The notes beneath the pieces were generated by a model. It was not told the DNA's origin. It made no database searches and saw nothing but the letters and a program-made list of their open reading frames with translations. Below are positions 1-11,959 of a DNA stretch of 64,000 bases, one piece after another (the first letter of the stretch is position 1; each line of letters opens with the position of its first letter). Source of the DNA: Nyssa sinensis (lineage: Eukaryota > Streptophyta > Magnoliopsida > Cornales > Nyssaceae); the NCBI GenBank assembly GCA_008638375.1, contig VIRR01000528.1:124501-188500 (forward strand), in the 5' to 3' direction. Both the position numbers and the translations under genes were made by a program.

Positions 1-288
1 ATATACTAAGCCTTCTTGGATGGCTCACAAGCCATGATGCAAGCCTTTGGTGTTGAATCCACTCATCCTTAACTCTAACTCATTCCAAGTGTTTGAAGGT
101 TTAGGTACGGATGGGATGTCTGTAGTGGTGATTGTGATCGGAGTAGTCCCACCTTTTTGGATGGCAAGCCAAACTCACTCATCCATGACCCTTAAGAATG
201 TTCTCATACGAGCTTTCTAATAAGCATAATCAAAGCCATCAAATAGGGGTGGTCAAGAGATCGAACTGCCCTTTCTTAACCCTTCCAT
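1..288 (-). pseudogene. Ty1/copia gag, N-terminal part, broken
   Basis: Read on the minus strand from the ATG at 288-286, this is the start of a copia Gag that runs off the left window edge. After about 16 codons the reading frame must shift; the next frame reads a PLFDG..YAY..ARMRTFL block, then VWLAIQKGG and a PSVPKPSNTWNELEL stretch. The same sequence recurs in the plus-strand gag at 45501. Stops replace expected tryptophan and glutamine codons (for example YAY then stop then KARM). In this family Gag packages element RNA in virus-like particles. The copy is dead: at least one frameshift and several stops. It is preceded on the same strand by a PBS relic and an LTR, so it is the 5' end of a minus-strand element. 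Confidence 0.8.
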
Positions 289-328
289 GGTTCACACTAG
301 GGATATCAATCAATTGCATTTGAAGAAA

Positions 329-343
329 GGCTCGAATATCATT
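329..343 (-). other. Degenerate primer-binding site
   Basis: Between the LTR at 345 and the gag relic the minus strand reads TGATATTCGAGCC, a mutated form of TGGTATCAGAGCC, the 3' complement of initiator-Met tRNA used by many plant LTR elements. The equivalent position of the element at 43789 reads TGATATCAGAACC. Position and partial match are the only support. Confidence 0.5.
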
Positions 344-344
344 T

Positions 345-1560
345 TGTTATAGACTTAGGTCCCGGTGTGAAACTAACCTAGAAGGGCAAGGGAGTTGAAT
401 AGGTATGCTCAATTTTTCAACATCTCCATTTCTTTAACCACGACACAACCAACTACTTCAAATGGAAAATAAAGGAATTGCAACTACAATGTATATTCAA
501 CTAATGTATACAATTCTATCAATTATCCAAAGCCATTCAAATATGCAATTATATAATGTTGATCAATATTATTTAACTAAGCCTAATTGATTCACAAGTT
601 CAATTTAGATATCAATTTATCAATTCAACTCAAATTCAACTATGTAATCAATCAACGATTCACCAATTTAATTCATAATTCAATTCACCCAATTGAGGTT
701 TTTAATTATCAATTCAATATTCTATGAACATAATTATGGAAACCTAAATTGTCAAGTAAGTGGAAGAAATTATATTTAGCAAATTATGAATTGTAAACAC
801 ATAGAGAGAAAAAAGTGCAAACAACAATGATGACGGATATACCACTTTGAAAAACTATCCTTGATGGAAAACTCCAGAGCTGGCCAATGCTTGGGGAAGC
901 AATTCAATATGATTGAGATTGAATTACACATAAACTTGACACAGTCTAAGTACCTCTAGCATTGTTCTACACATTCACGCTGTCCACTTCCCTTGAAACC
1001 ACAAGCTCCTCATAGATAAATTTTTAATACAATTGGATCCTCCTTTGGTCTCGGACTCCTCTAATGGGACGTCTCACAATTGTGAATCCATACAACCTCG
1101 GTATCTACCGATTGCTCAACGCAGAATCCTTAAGCATGAAATTTCTTTTTTAATGGTGAGAATATGAATTGGGGGCTCTTTGATATGATTAGGATCATGT
1201 GAAATTGATCGAAATCAATCAGTGAAGTTAATAGAGAAAGGCATGATATGCAACATATATGAAGTTCTTCAAAAGAAGCTCTTAGATCTAGCAATTCTAG
1301 GGCACTCACAATGATGAACTCTCAATGCTTTGTTTTCTCTATTCTCTTTTTGCACAACTCTGAATTTTCATGTATTTATTTTGTGAAGATTAGATCTCAA
1401 ACAGTTTGAAAAAATATTTTTACGTGGTGCTCATTTGAATAAAGATAGCTCGTTCGAATGACCAGCTTATTCGTTCAAATGAACATGGAACGAGTTTCAA
1501 ACGAGAAAAACTTTGAGGTTCCAACTTTTTGTTTGAATTCAAACCTTTCGAACAAATGAG
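345..1560 (-). repeat. Copia 5' LTR, truncated (minus orientation)
   Basis: The plus strand begins TGTTATAGACTTAGGTCCCG, matching the inner LTR ends of the solo LTRs at 60382 and 41879. It contains the TTCGAAYGA motif cluster (about 1430-1555). Homology to the full-length copy at 60382-61986 stops at about 1560, where a different, gypsy-type LTR begins, so roughly 400 bp of the LTR's own 5' end are missing. No coding sequence. Confidence 0.8.
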
Positions 1561-3757
1561 AGCATACAGACACATGAAAATGTGTAATTCCTAGACTGCT
1601 TTAATGATACATGGGTTACTAGAATGAATAAAAAAAATTAGAAAGGGGGCAAACTTAACATTATTGGATGCTCTGGACCTAATGGTAAGGTCTAATTGAG
1701 TATTCGGGTACCCGAACATGGTCCCACGTGAAAGAGAAAAATTATGAAAATGCCCATAGACCTAAAGTAAGCTACATAAAGGCTAATTAGGATCCGGAAG
1801 AGGCTAAATTTAGTATCTTCGACATTCTAGACCTAACAGTGATGTTCATTTAGGAAAAATAGAACATTGAAACAAACTAAAATATGATGAACACGTCCTT
1901 AAGACTTAATTAAGCTAACAGAAAAGTATAAGACATAAAGAGGAACCCATATCAATGTTTATAGAGGCCTCTGAGTCCAAAAATAGCTCCATTTAAGATA
2001 GTTGGGTACTAAAAGCACTACATAAGAATAGTAAAACCACCAAGCTACCCCTACAGCTTAATTAAGCAATCAGATGAACTTAGAAAGTAAAAGAGAGACA
2101 TATATTATGACTAAAAGACCTTCCAAACTCAAAGATAAAGTCCAATAAGATAAACGAAGTACCAAACAGTAGAAGACACAAAAAAGGCAAACGACTAAAA
2201 TGCCCCTAGAGGTTAAAATAAGCCACATGATGAACTAAGAAGTATTAAGAACCCTAATTAAGGACTATAAGGGAATCCTAACTAGTAAGACTAAGTACAT
2301 TAAGTAAGCAAATATTAAGTCGAGTATATATACAGATATAGTACCAATGTATTCTAATCCATGCTTTAGGATCACCGATAAAGAAATAAAGATAAGAAGA
2401 ATGTCAAGACAAGTTAAGTAAGCAAGTAACTGTGGACTCTGGACCATAGGTGAGTAACCCTGAACCTTGAAATGAAGATTTTCCATTAAATACAGTTCTT
2501 ACAGTTTTACGATACCACATGGAGTACCTTTACAGTCTTATGAAATTATATGAAATGTTCTAACTACATGATAGTTTTTAAAATACAATGATTGATATTT
2601 GAATTGCATGCTTTTAAGTAGCATCTTTATAAATGCTTATTAGCATATCTTCAAGTGATTTATATGAGATGGATAACTTAATGAAAAGTTTTGCAAGCAT
2701 GATTTAACATGAAACTATATGCCTTACAATGTTTTCAGTTCATGATCAATAGTCATGCCCGGGTAGAGGGTTAAGCCAGGCTATGCAGGTATAAAGCTCT
2801 AGATTACACTTAGTTACCCAGGTGACTATACAAGACAAAATCAAATAGCCACCTAGGTGGTTATACAAGAAAATATTAAAGAAAGGAAAATTGGCATATA
2901 CATTATTTCATCACTCAGTTTCAACTATTGTTTTACCTTGCAAAACTATATGGCAAAAGAATCTGCATTTTCTTAAGTGCCTTGCAATCAGTTATATGAA
3001 TACGTTTTAAGAATTCTAATAGCTTTTGATACAGCTCTTTGAACTGCTATCCATGAAATTCAATAAGGAGTTATGAAAGCCATGTTTACAAAATTCATAA
3101 ATATTTTTAAATGTTTATGAAAGTTTATGAAAGCCATGAATGTTTACGAAAGTCATAAATTTTTTGAAATGTTTATGAAAGTATATGAAAGCTTATGTAA
3201 AGCCACGTAAAGTATTAAAAAGGGGTTTTCCAGAAACCCACGATAGGGAACTTGCGTTATTCACGAGCTTTTCATAAAGTTCACAGGTTTCATCCTATGT
3301 ATTTTCAAGAAGGACTAAGAAGCTATAAATCCAGATGATAGTGAGCTATGATGAATAGAGACTATAGCTAGAAGAGGATTAGTATCCCAGTTATGGAAGT
3401 GCCAACCTGAGGTGGCAAATACTAGATTATTGAGACAATTTAGAATAAAAATAAAATGTGAATTAAATAATAGCCAGACACTTATGTGTATTGTAATGTT
3501 GGGCTCATATTATTGCAACTCTAATGTAACGTTACTTATGTTCTACTGAGTGTGATTACATTTAAACAAAAAGTTTTTACAGAATCAGATTTTTGCTACA
3601 AGTTTTATATGACTGAATGCAATCTACTTGGTTATGTAAAGAAGCCTTCGGTTAAACATGTCATCAATATGCTAAAAAGAGTTAAACGTATTGACGAGGT
3701 GTCTAATTGGCTGGTCATTATCCCTAATATATATAGGGTGGTATCTAAGACATGACA
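1561..3757 (+). repeat. Gypsy-type LTR fragment
   Basis: This is the 3' part of a long LTR, ending in the box GGGTGGTATCTAAGACATGACA at 3736-3757 (compare ATGTGACA and CGTGACA ends elsewhere in the window). It is colinear with 57225-59565: both carry the same AAATGCCC phrases, ACCCTAATTA near 2250 and 57780, and a GTGAGTAACC..GAACCTTGAA block near 2450 and 59345. A GACCT/AGGTC stem around AATGGTA lies at 1676-1692. A degenerate version of the conserved hairpin/CAG module is at 3255-3310, where CAG is mutated to CAAG. The left end is a broken junction with a copia LTR. The short ORFs inside are not conserved. Confidence 0.75.
2849..2860. repeat. 12-bp perfect palindrome
   Basis: CCACCTAGGTGG inside the LTR fragment, embedded in a duplicated phrase: a CCCAGGTGACTATACAAG block about 40 bp upstream and CCTAGGTGGTTATACAAG here. 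It may be a protein-binding site or a small cruciform; nothing else supports a role. Confidence 0.5.
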
Positions 3758-4855
3758 TATGAGACTCTAGCTTAAATGTTATTTGACTCATGTGGTTGGT
3801 TACCTCTTTCGTCAGTCACGGGTTCGGGCAACGAGACTCTAATTTGAGAGTTTTACTCGAACCTTGATTCTCGTGATGATCGGGGAACCTACCTAATGAT
3901 AGTTTGCGATTTCTCTTTTTCTCTCACCGTAGACATGATTGTTGAAACTCTTGGCCTACCCATAGTTGAGCAGCCAAGCTTTCCATTCCCTCATGGTGCT
4001 ATACTTCCATTTGCTAATCTTATCACATCCATCCTCCATGTCGATAGTTCGATAGTCATCACCACGAGGGGTGCCACCTTAGAGCAAGGTTATCTATATA
4101 AGGGTTATCGTATCCTCAATCTTATCGTGTAGCATATTACATTCAGTTAGCCACACGAACATGCTGACTCTCTCCCATGCCACTCTTCTGTATGCCATCA
4201 GTGCTACCAGACCGATCGATGCCCCATCGTATATTATTAGAGTCATCGATTCCTCCACCATTGGTACTAGACGCACCGCATCTTTGTCATTCAACAACTT
4301 AATCACTAGGATTTGTGTTGCACAATAGGTACATTTCTACACTATTGACATACTCATCCTCCCACCTAGTCTATTTACACGATAGACACTAGCCATCTCC
4401 AGAGGACATGAAATCGCTCTTCCTAATGAGGACAATGTTGATGATGAAAATCATGAGGCCTAGCAGCCACCGACACCATAATAGTAGCTACATCTATAGC
4501 CACCGCAACAGTAGTCCAGAGATCAGATTCATATTGAGGACTTCTTTGTTGACCAGAATCCCTTATAGTTTTGTACCCCATTGGGTGAAGACTTTCATGT
4601 GTCAGTAAGAGCCTTTTTATCTACAACTAGTCATTTGATCTCAAGAAATGAGTTACAGGATTGACTACAGCTACATCATGATCAGATCACTACTAACATT
4701 GATCAGAGGCTAGAGTAGCACTATCTCGAATATGATCAAACTACTTTGTGCCCATGATTGAGGTGTTAGCCCATCTTCGAGAAGCCATACAGGGGTTGAC
4801 AGAGGCTCCTGCAAGTGTCTTTCCTCCTCTGCCACCACCTGGAGATGATCATTGA
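3758..4855 (+). pseudogene. Retrotransposon accessory ORF relic (plant-transposon-protein type)
   Basis: An open stretch (3896-4132) reads VETLGLPIVEQP..FP..PFANLITSILHVDSS and ATLEQGYLYKGYRILNLIV. It aligns along its length with the longer relic at 49285-50581. Downstream, beyond stops, matching text continues (QITTNI..RLE, then EAIQGLTEAPASVFPPLPPP) to a TGA at 4853-4855. Upstream is a phrase matching the FDS.GWLPL.RVSG segment of the other copy. Several stops and shifts make it non-functional. From memory it resembles the poorly understood 'putative plant transposon protein' domain found between gag/pol and the 3' LTR of some plant elements; that family call is an inference and the function is unknown. 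Confidence 0.6.
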
Positions 4856-5416
4856 TAAGTGTTTTTGTAGTGAGGTTTTCCTGTATATCTTTCTACTCAT
4901 CATCTACATGTACATATTTTGTTTAACAATTTTTCCCTTATGACTTCTTGTTTTATCTTTTGGGGATTGATGATCAACTTACTGTGTTGCTATGATATAA
5001 TTGTTATTTTTCTTACTTAGGTCATTTGTATTGAGCATATAACGAGGGAGAGTAGTATATAATTTTTTTTTGCATATGTATGAGATAGATTAGAGTCACT
5101 TTGTCTTGTCCAAGATTTGATTTGATTCCATATGGTTACCATGTTTACTGTACCTTGTCTTACAATGATATTTATCTATTTGTGTGATCTCATTGGATTT
5201 ATTTGATATATCTGTATTGATGTGATCTCACGTGGTATAATTGAGTTTGTTGTGCATGAAATAGGTTGGCTACTTGTTGAGCAATGCTAAGTGATTTCTC
5301 TAGTATAGGATACTAAGTTAAAATGTATAATTTCCTTCTATTTGGATCTTTGTTGGTTATATATTTTGGTGTATTGTATTATTGGACTATTTTACGTAGT
5401 TTTATCATGGATTGCC
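4856..5416 (+). other. Copia internal 3' untranslated stretch
   Basis: T-rich sequence between the accessory ORF relic and the PPT. It is colinear with 50582-51307 of the element at 43789 (shared phrases such as GTGATCTCACGTGGTATA and AAAATGTATAATTTCCTTCT). No coding sequence is visible. Confidence 0.6.
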
Positions 5417-5428
5417 AAATGGGGAGTT
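5417..5428 (+). other. Polypurine tract of copia element
   Basis: AAATGGGGAGTT lies immediately before the 3' LTR start TGTTAGGACC. In this class it primes plus-strand DNA synthesis. The same position in the related element at 51308-51319 is AAAGGAGAAGTT. Confidence 0.65.
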
Positions 5429-7056
5429 TGTTAGGACCAAAGGGTTCGATATTTAATTGGTTAAATCTGGTTTGACAAAACATTCTTTAGGTGTAATCAT
5501 TACATAAGTGCTAAGAGTGAGTACCTCAATGCCCGTTCTACTCCAAGATTGTCTAAGAGACATTATAGTGTATATATACCAATTGGTTTGGTTCACGAAG
5601 GTTATATTGGACTTTTGTTTTGATTTGGATCTCACACACTCACATATTTTATGCATTGCATATAGTTTTTATCATAACATCATGTGTGTGTTACACTTTT
5701 GATTGTGAAGCAATTTTCCCAAAACTATTTCTTAAAAATCTAAGGGAAAATTATGTTCATAAGACAAGCAAATAAGCAACTCTCTGTTGCTCATTCAAAC
5801 GAACAATCGAAGTTCATTTTCATTCATATGAAAAGCCTATATCAAACGAAGTGCTACAATCTTAGAATTTTGCTCGTTTGATATCTGTTCCTTGTTCATT
5901 CGAATGAGTAATGGTTTTTTTGAACGAGTAATGGTTCATTTGAATAAACCCTAGGCGAAAAACATATTTATAATCTGTTTTGAAACTCATTTTGGATTGA
6001 ACAAGTTCATTGTGAAATTTTAGGAAAATTCAATTGAGAGCAGTGAAAAATAGAGTAAGAGAGATTTCAATTGTGAGAGCTAAATTCTTGAGAGATCAAA
6101 AATCTTTCATGAGAAATGAATCATAATTTTTATTCATACATTTCTCTACTTTCATTCATTGATTGATTTATGTCATCCATTAGATCCTAATCATATCTAA
6201 GAGCCTTTTGTTCATGTCAATTTCACAATTGATGAAAAATTAAGTTCAAGCTTGAGGATTCGGCATTGAGCGATCGGTGGACACCGAGGTTGTGAGGAAT
6301 TACAATTGTGGAGTGGCTAGATTAGAGGATTTTGAAACTGTCGAGGATTCCAGTTGTATGAAGATTCTGGCAATGAAGAGCTCATGGATTCAAGAGGAAA
6401 TTGAAAATGTGATAAGGTAGAATAGAGCTTAAGGTGTAGAGTTCATTCGTAGATACGTTGTAATTCAATTTCCATTAAAGTGAAAGTCTTCCTTGAGCAT
6501 TGGTTTGGCTCCAGAGTTTTACTCCAAGGATTGCTATCCTTGGTGGTTTCTCCGTCGTCAATCAGTTTAGAAATCTCTCAATCACTTCATCTCTTTCAAT
6601 TTAAAAATTTATTTGTTTGAATGGTTCTGTTAGATATTGATATTGATATTGATAATAAGTTTTCATGAATTTCATAATTAAGCTCTAATTTGATTAATTG
6701 AAAACTTAATTGAGCAATTGAAATTGTAAATTGAATTGAATTGACATTTGATCACTTAGTTAAATTTTACATTGAATTGATTAAATTGAATATAAAATTG
6801 AACTAGTTAATCAATTAGGTTGTTGTTGATAGGTTTGTCTCTTTGAAAATTTCTTGTCTTTACAATGGTGGAAGGGCTTATATGTTGGATTAATCACATT
6901 GAGTGATTTTGTTATTGTGGCATCGTTATTGTAGACAAGACATGTAATTAACAATTGAGAAATTTTTAATTCTAGAACTAACCTATTCAACCCCTTTTAG
7001 GTTTAATTTACACTTTGGGACCTTAAGCGATATCCTAGTGGTATCCATCTATATCA
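5429..7056 (+). repeat. Copia 3' LTR, full length
   Basis: It starts TGTTAGGACC and ends CTATATCA, 1628 bp, the size class of the LTRs at 41879, 43789, 51320, 54344 and 60382. The terminal block GATATCCTAGTGGTATCC matches, inverted, the start of the LTR at 60382. A cluster of TTCGAAYGA-like words lies at about 5790-5945. No matching 5' LTR is present on the left because the element is truncated and invaded by the LTR fragment ending at 3757. Confidence 0.85.
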
Positions 7057-7237
7057 AATTTAAATTTATATAAAATATAAGTTAAGTAAGGCTTGATTTG
7101 TAGGTGTTTTTAGATACAAGGATTAAATCTTAGTATACCCTACAATATACATGGATGATGTATATGATTATTAACATGTTTAAATGCTTTACAATTTTAT
7201 TTCTCATATTTGAATGGTTCATTTATGTGAATGGATG
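7057..7237. other. Unassigned AT-rich flank
   Basis: Sequence between the copia LTR and the solo LTR at 7238. It continues at 11059 once the solo LTR and one TSD copy are removed. No ORF or recognised repeat. Confidence 0.4.
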
Positions 7238-10200
7238 TGTAATACCCCAAAAATCTGACACGGCTTATAGTGTACACGGATCTAATAAATATAAATTACG
7301 TGACGCTAATGATTTAAAATAACTCAAAATACAGCAAGTCATGAGTGAATTAATTATTAAAAAATATAAAAATAAATAATTAAGATAATTGAGCCTCGGC
7401 TTTATGGTAAATTTATTGACATTTTGTAATATAATATTTTATGAAATAAAATATTAATATGGTAAAAATAAATATACATAGCAGATTGTATATATAAGAT
7501 TATATATATATTATAGAATATTATAATCTAAAAGCTTCCAATGGAAGCAACTGGAAACCGAAATAAGAAAAGAAAAGAAAGCAAATGAGGTAGCCATGTT
7601 GGGCACGTGAGAGGCATATATTATATATATAGGTATATAAAAAAAAACAAAAAGGAAGGAAGAAGCTTGAAGCTTCTAGAGCACCGATTGTTCTATTCAG
7701 TAAAACAGAGAAAAGTAATATAAGCCGCCAGAATGAGAGAGGAAGTCAGTTGGTGGGAAAATTGGAGAGGAAGAGAGAATTCTCTATTGGTGCGGCTGAT
7801 ATATATTTGTGTGTGGGTGTTAAACGAATCAAGAAAGAGAGATTAGAAGAGAAAGAGTGCAAAAATTGGAGAAGTTGCGGTAGGGGGATGGATGTTGGAA
7901 GACCTAATGCCATCGCTGTGATGAAATTGGAAAAAGGAAATTTCAGCAACAAGTTGGTGCAGGGAAAATTGATTTAGCCGAAACTAGTAGCAAAAAGTGT
8001 AGCGGTACAATAGGTAATGTGTGTGTATACGTGTAATGGTGCGGCAAGTATATGTGGGTGTATATGTGTAGCGTGTAGGAAGGATGGCTACTTCAATCAG
8101 TTTAGGCGTTGGGTTTCTTGTGTGTGGAGGTTGCAGTCTTATGGCTCGGAATTGCATGTGATGTTGCGATCTTTTTTTGGGTTCCCCTGTTCTGCGCTTT
8201 CAATTGAGAACATGGGTTGTTTATGGAGATTGTTCTGAATAACTGGTGAGGAAAATAAATTAAGAAAGATAGTGAGAAATAGAGGAAGTGAAGGGCAGTA
8301 GCGGTGGAGCAGTTGGGTGCCACAGAAGTAGGGACGTTGGAGGCTTGGGGTTTGATTTAATCACTCTAAGCAGCAGTAGCTGTTGAATAGTGATCTGATT
8401 GAGGATAGGTGATGGAGATTTTGGCAGTAGATGATGAGACGCCGAACAGAGTCTATTATAGACGGTCTCAAATTCAGGTTGGAGTTATTGATTAATTTGT
8501 TGAATGGATTTTTCTTTGAATGGACCGATGATGGCTGTAGGAAAGATGATGACCGAGATTCAAACCGTGTCAAGAATCGGGATTGTTGGTTAGGTTTTGC
8601 GGCTGGTGTTATGGGTTTCTATTACAGTTTTAAGCATTTTGGGTCTCTTGGAGTATTCTGATAGTAGTGAAACTGAAATGGCAGAGCAACAGGTTGAGCT
8701 ATATATGTGTAGGTATGGGTGCCGCAGAACTGCTAGATTGGGTGATTTGAAGGTAGCAGTTTTACGGGATAGATGAAACTGCAATGAAGCTTTAAATTAT
8801 GCAAACAAAGAGCAGAAATTCAAATTTCAGAGACGTAGCTATTGGGCGTTGAATCTGGTATACCAACACATTGTTCTTGTTCATTATAGAGATACTAATG
8901 AGGGAAGGCACAGTTCTGTATTCCTTTTACACTTGTTAGCAGCATTCCCCTCTACTTTCAGTCAGAGTCCCAACTCTTATACTGCTCAACATCTAAGTTT
9001 TATAGGAGTCATTAGTGAATTATATGAACCATGTCAGAGCCTTTCGAGTCTAGGCTCTATAGAAGTTAGCTTTGATGTGGTCATCAAGAGTAATGGGATG
9101 GATGTTGCTAAATTATAAGCTGTAGAGTCAGCTACAAGCTGACAGGAGGTACCAAAGAGAAACTCGATTCTCATATTAGTGGTGCGAGACAGCTAGGACA
9201 CAAGATGACACCAAACAAGCAGAGAAGTTATTGTTCGTTCATCTAGAGGGTTGACTGAGCCTGGAACTTTATTCAAAAACTTAATGGCCATTCTTCGGGA
9301 TGTTGTTATATGTTATGATGGCACGGTGAGAAACGTTACAGAAAGAGGGAAATCGGTAACTAGAATTATGATTCCTGGATTGCCAAGTGAATCTGATGGT
9401 ACCAACATCAGGTGATTGTTTCTTCTACATCTCTACTCCTATGCTAATTTAATATTTGTTAATAAGATGCTAAATTGTAACTTGCCATGATCCTTAATAC
9501 TTGTGACATCTTTTATGGTTTTGGGGTTGATAGTTAATAATAAATAATTTAGTTTTGTGCTCAAGCTATGGCAAAATGGTAATGCCTTGCATAAAAATTA
9601 AATAGATGCTTGATAGATAACGGTAGAGTCCAAATGACTTATATCATAACCCCGATAGCTACTAAGCTTAATTAAGGAATATAATAGTCTTACTTGAAAC
9701 CTAGTGAGAGGATAGCAGGTCATTAGACTATCTTAGGCGATCCGATAGACGTCTAAGGTGATGAATAATATATGAATGGTTAAATTCTGACCTGTTTGTA
9801 ATTAATGATGATTATTCAGGATGATGATTATTGAGGATATGCATGGAGATACTTAACGCATCTGGGGGATATCTGTGAGATAAGCATAAGTTTGTGAGTA
9901 ACTCGGACTCCTGACTTGGTGTATATTTTCTGTATACTAAGCTGCTTTATATGCTGAACTGTTTTATACACTGTATTGTTTTAATGCACTTGCTTTCATG
10001 CATATTCCTTGTATTGTACTACATCTGGCATGATTCTATCTTGTTTCTTGATATCTCTTGTTCTAATTTTGTTGGAGTCTATTGTTCTAACTTGTATACG
10101 CTATTGGAGTCTGATTCGTGTTTATCTTGTCATGTTGAGTCTTGGGCCCCTCGGGATTGAATATATCAGTGGATGGATGGCTGGCTCTATGGGACGCCCA

Positions 10201-10340
10201 GAACTCAGCATCCGCTCAATCCTGTCTGTTCCGCTTGATACCGACCCCAGCCGGAGGTGTGCCATATGAGGCCCTCCATGTGAGGGGGTGGATGGGAAGT
10301 AATGCCATCCCACATCGCCTGGGGAAGGTTCAGGCACTTT

Positions 10341-10418
10341 GAGCTGTATCCGTTCTATCGAGCTGTATCCGTTCTATTTGATCTGTATCTGTTCTACTTG
10401 AGCTGCATTGTTCTATCT
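10341..10418 (+). repeat. Minisatellite, about 20 bp x 4
   Basis: Four tandem units beginning GAGCTGTATCCGTTCTAT, each 19-20 bp with increasing divergence to the right. It lies upstream of the hairpin/CAG module of the solo LTR. Confidence 0.85.
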
Positions 10419-10498
10419 GAGTTACATTTGAGCATGCATATATATATATATATATGAACTGGTTTTGAAACCCATGGCAAGAACCTATGTTACTCACT

Positions 10499-10539
10499 GA
10501 GCTTGTTTAAGCTCATTCCATTTATTTAACATTTTTCAG
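10499..10539 (+). promoter_or_regulatory. LTR hairpin plus acceptor-like module
   Basis: GAGCTTGTTTAAGCTC (6-bp stem, 10499-10514), then a pyrimidine-rich stretch and TTTTTCAG ending at 10539. The arrangement recurs in at least seven other LTR copies in this window. It looks like a 3' splice site, but splicing is untested. Confidence 0.55.
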
Positions 10540-11058
10540 GATACATCTCCATTGGACTAGAAAGCACAAGGATATGTCACTAGTGGATTGAGAGACATTC
10601 CCAAGTGAGGATCTGATGGCAATAATATGTGGAGACTTGGGTTCTAATAGATTGATTCTGACTATTCAGGTGAGTGTGATGATATAAATGACTTTATTCA
10701 TATGTAATAGATGTGTAGGGACATGGCTCATGGTAATGGTACTCTGGAGGAATTTGATATGCTCTGTGTTATATATCTGTTATAGATTTCTCTGTGCTCT
10801 GTAGCTTAGAGTTATTAATTGGATGATTGTAGACTTGCTCTGTGGTACATACTTCTAATAGTGGTATATTGATGAGTTGCATTCCCGAGATAAAAAGGTT
10901 TTAATTTCTGCTGTTCTAACCCTACATTTGGAATGCAATTCATCGTAAGGTTCAGAAGATTGCCTTTGGTTGGTCGCATTGTCAGTCGGAGACTGACAAG
11001 GCAGCTAACTGGCATCACATCTTTCGCATCCGCGTAGGGTGGGGTGCGGGATGTGACA

Positions 11059-11959
11059 GGATGTATCTTATCTGTCATGGTTGATCACTAGAAATTATGT
11101 AATAAATTTGGTTTTGAGGCAACTGTGAGAGCAAGTTCCATTGGTTTCCTTGACTTTTTTATTTTTTTATTTTCTTCTAGATTTGATGTAAACTCACTCA
11201 TGTGGGTATAAGTTATTCATGTAAATAAATTTTTATTTTACTTCAAGAATGAAGAATTTACTACAAAGTGGATGACATCAAAATGATTAAGAAAGACTCA
11301 AGTCTACCAATTTTAGTTACCTTGCAGGTTTGGCCATGAGAGATATGAGATTGTTTTTATTCTTATTTTTAGATGCATGTGTTTTCTTTATGCTTGAAAT
11401 AATAATGCATGATATTTTATTTTTGTTAATAAATATTATTTGTGATCCATGAATAGGTAGGTCTCATGTGTTAATAATATCGATTTTATTTTTTTAAATG
11501 GAAACATATTTGGATTATTATTAATACATAAGATATTTATTTATACATGAGATGCATAATAAATAATGAAATATTTAATTATACATGAGATATGTAGTAG
11601 GACCCTCAATTTACAAAATCAAGTGGGAGATGGGTTATTTATGAAAGGTCTCACGGTTTTCCATCATCGATACATAATAAGACAAAAGTAGGCACCTTGT
11701 GTTATCTTTGAGTGGCCTCCACATGGAGGGTGCTTATTTTTGTTGGCTACAAGTATAGACCTCTTAGGATAGAATTGGGAGAGACGTTGTGTGGGTGATC
11801 TCCCCATGGAAACACAGCTCAGAATGGTTGTCTTTTAATTTGAGATGATGGTATACACTCGATCAAGAGGAAATAGTATTCTCCCTACATAGTTTATTGT
11901 TTTCTTTTGAAGACTAAAGAATATTGGAAGCTATGATTTTATTTTACATAAGATGTCTA
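11059..11959. other. Unassigned AT-rich sequence, possible copia LTR or leader
   Basis: No ORF. A purine-rich CAAGTGGGAGATG at about 11620 looks like a copia polypurine tract followed by an LTR start, which would fit the copia gag relic at 14882, but I cannot find the matching second LTR. The right boundary, where homology to gypsy-type LTRs starts, is approximate. Confidence 0.3.

Larger units (their letters stand above)
7238..11058 (+). mobile_element. Solo LTR, gypsy-type, TSD GGATG
   Basis: Begins TGTAATACCCC and ends GGGATGTGACA, 3821 bp, flanked by GGATG at 7233-7237 and 11059-11063. There is no second LTR, PBS or internal domain, so this is an LTR left by intra-element recombination. 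From left to right it holds a GA-rich block (about 7735-7860), a 20-bp minisatellite (10341-10418), the conserved GAGCTT..AAGCTC hairpin plus TTTTTCAGG module (10499-10540), a GTCAGTC/GACTGAC stem (10981-10997) and the terminal box ending CGTAGGGTGG. Its short ORFs on both strands lack any family motif and I treat them as chance. Confidence 0.9.

Noticed and set aside
9951..10342. Overlapping ORFs 69-86 codons in the solo LTR
   Set aside because: Three frames and both strands are open because of local base composition; there is no homologue in sister LTRs.
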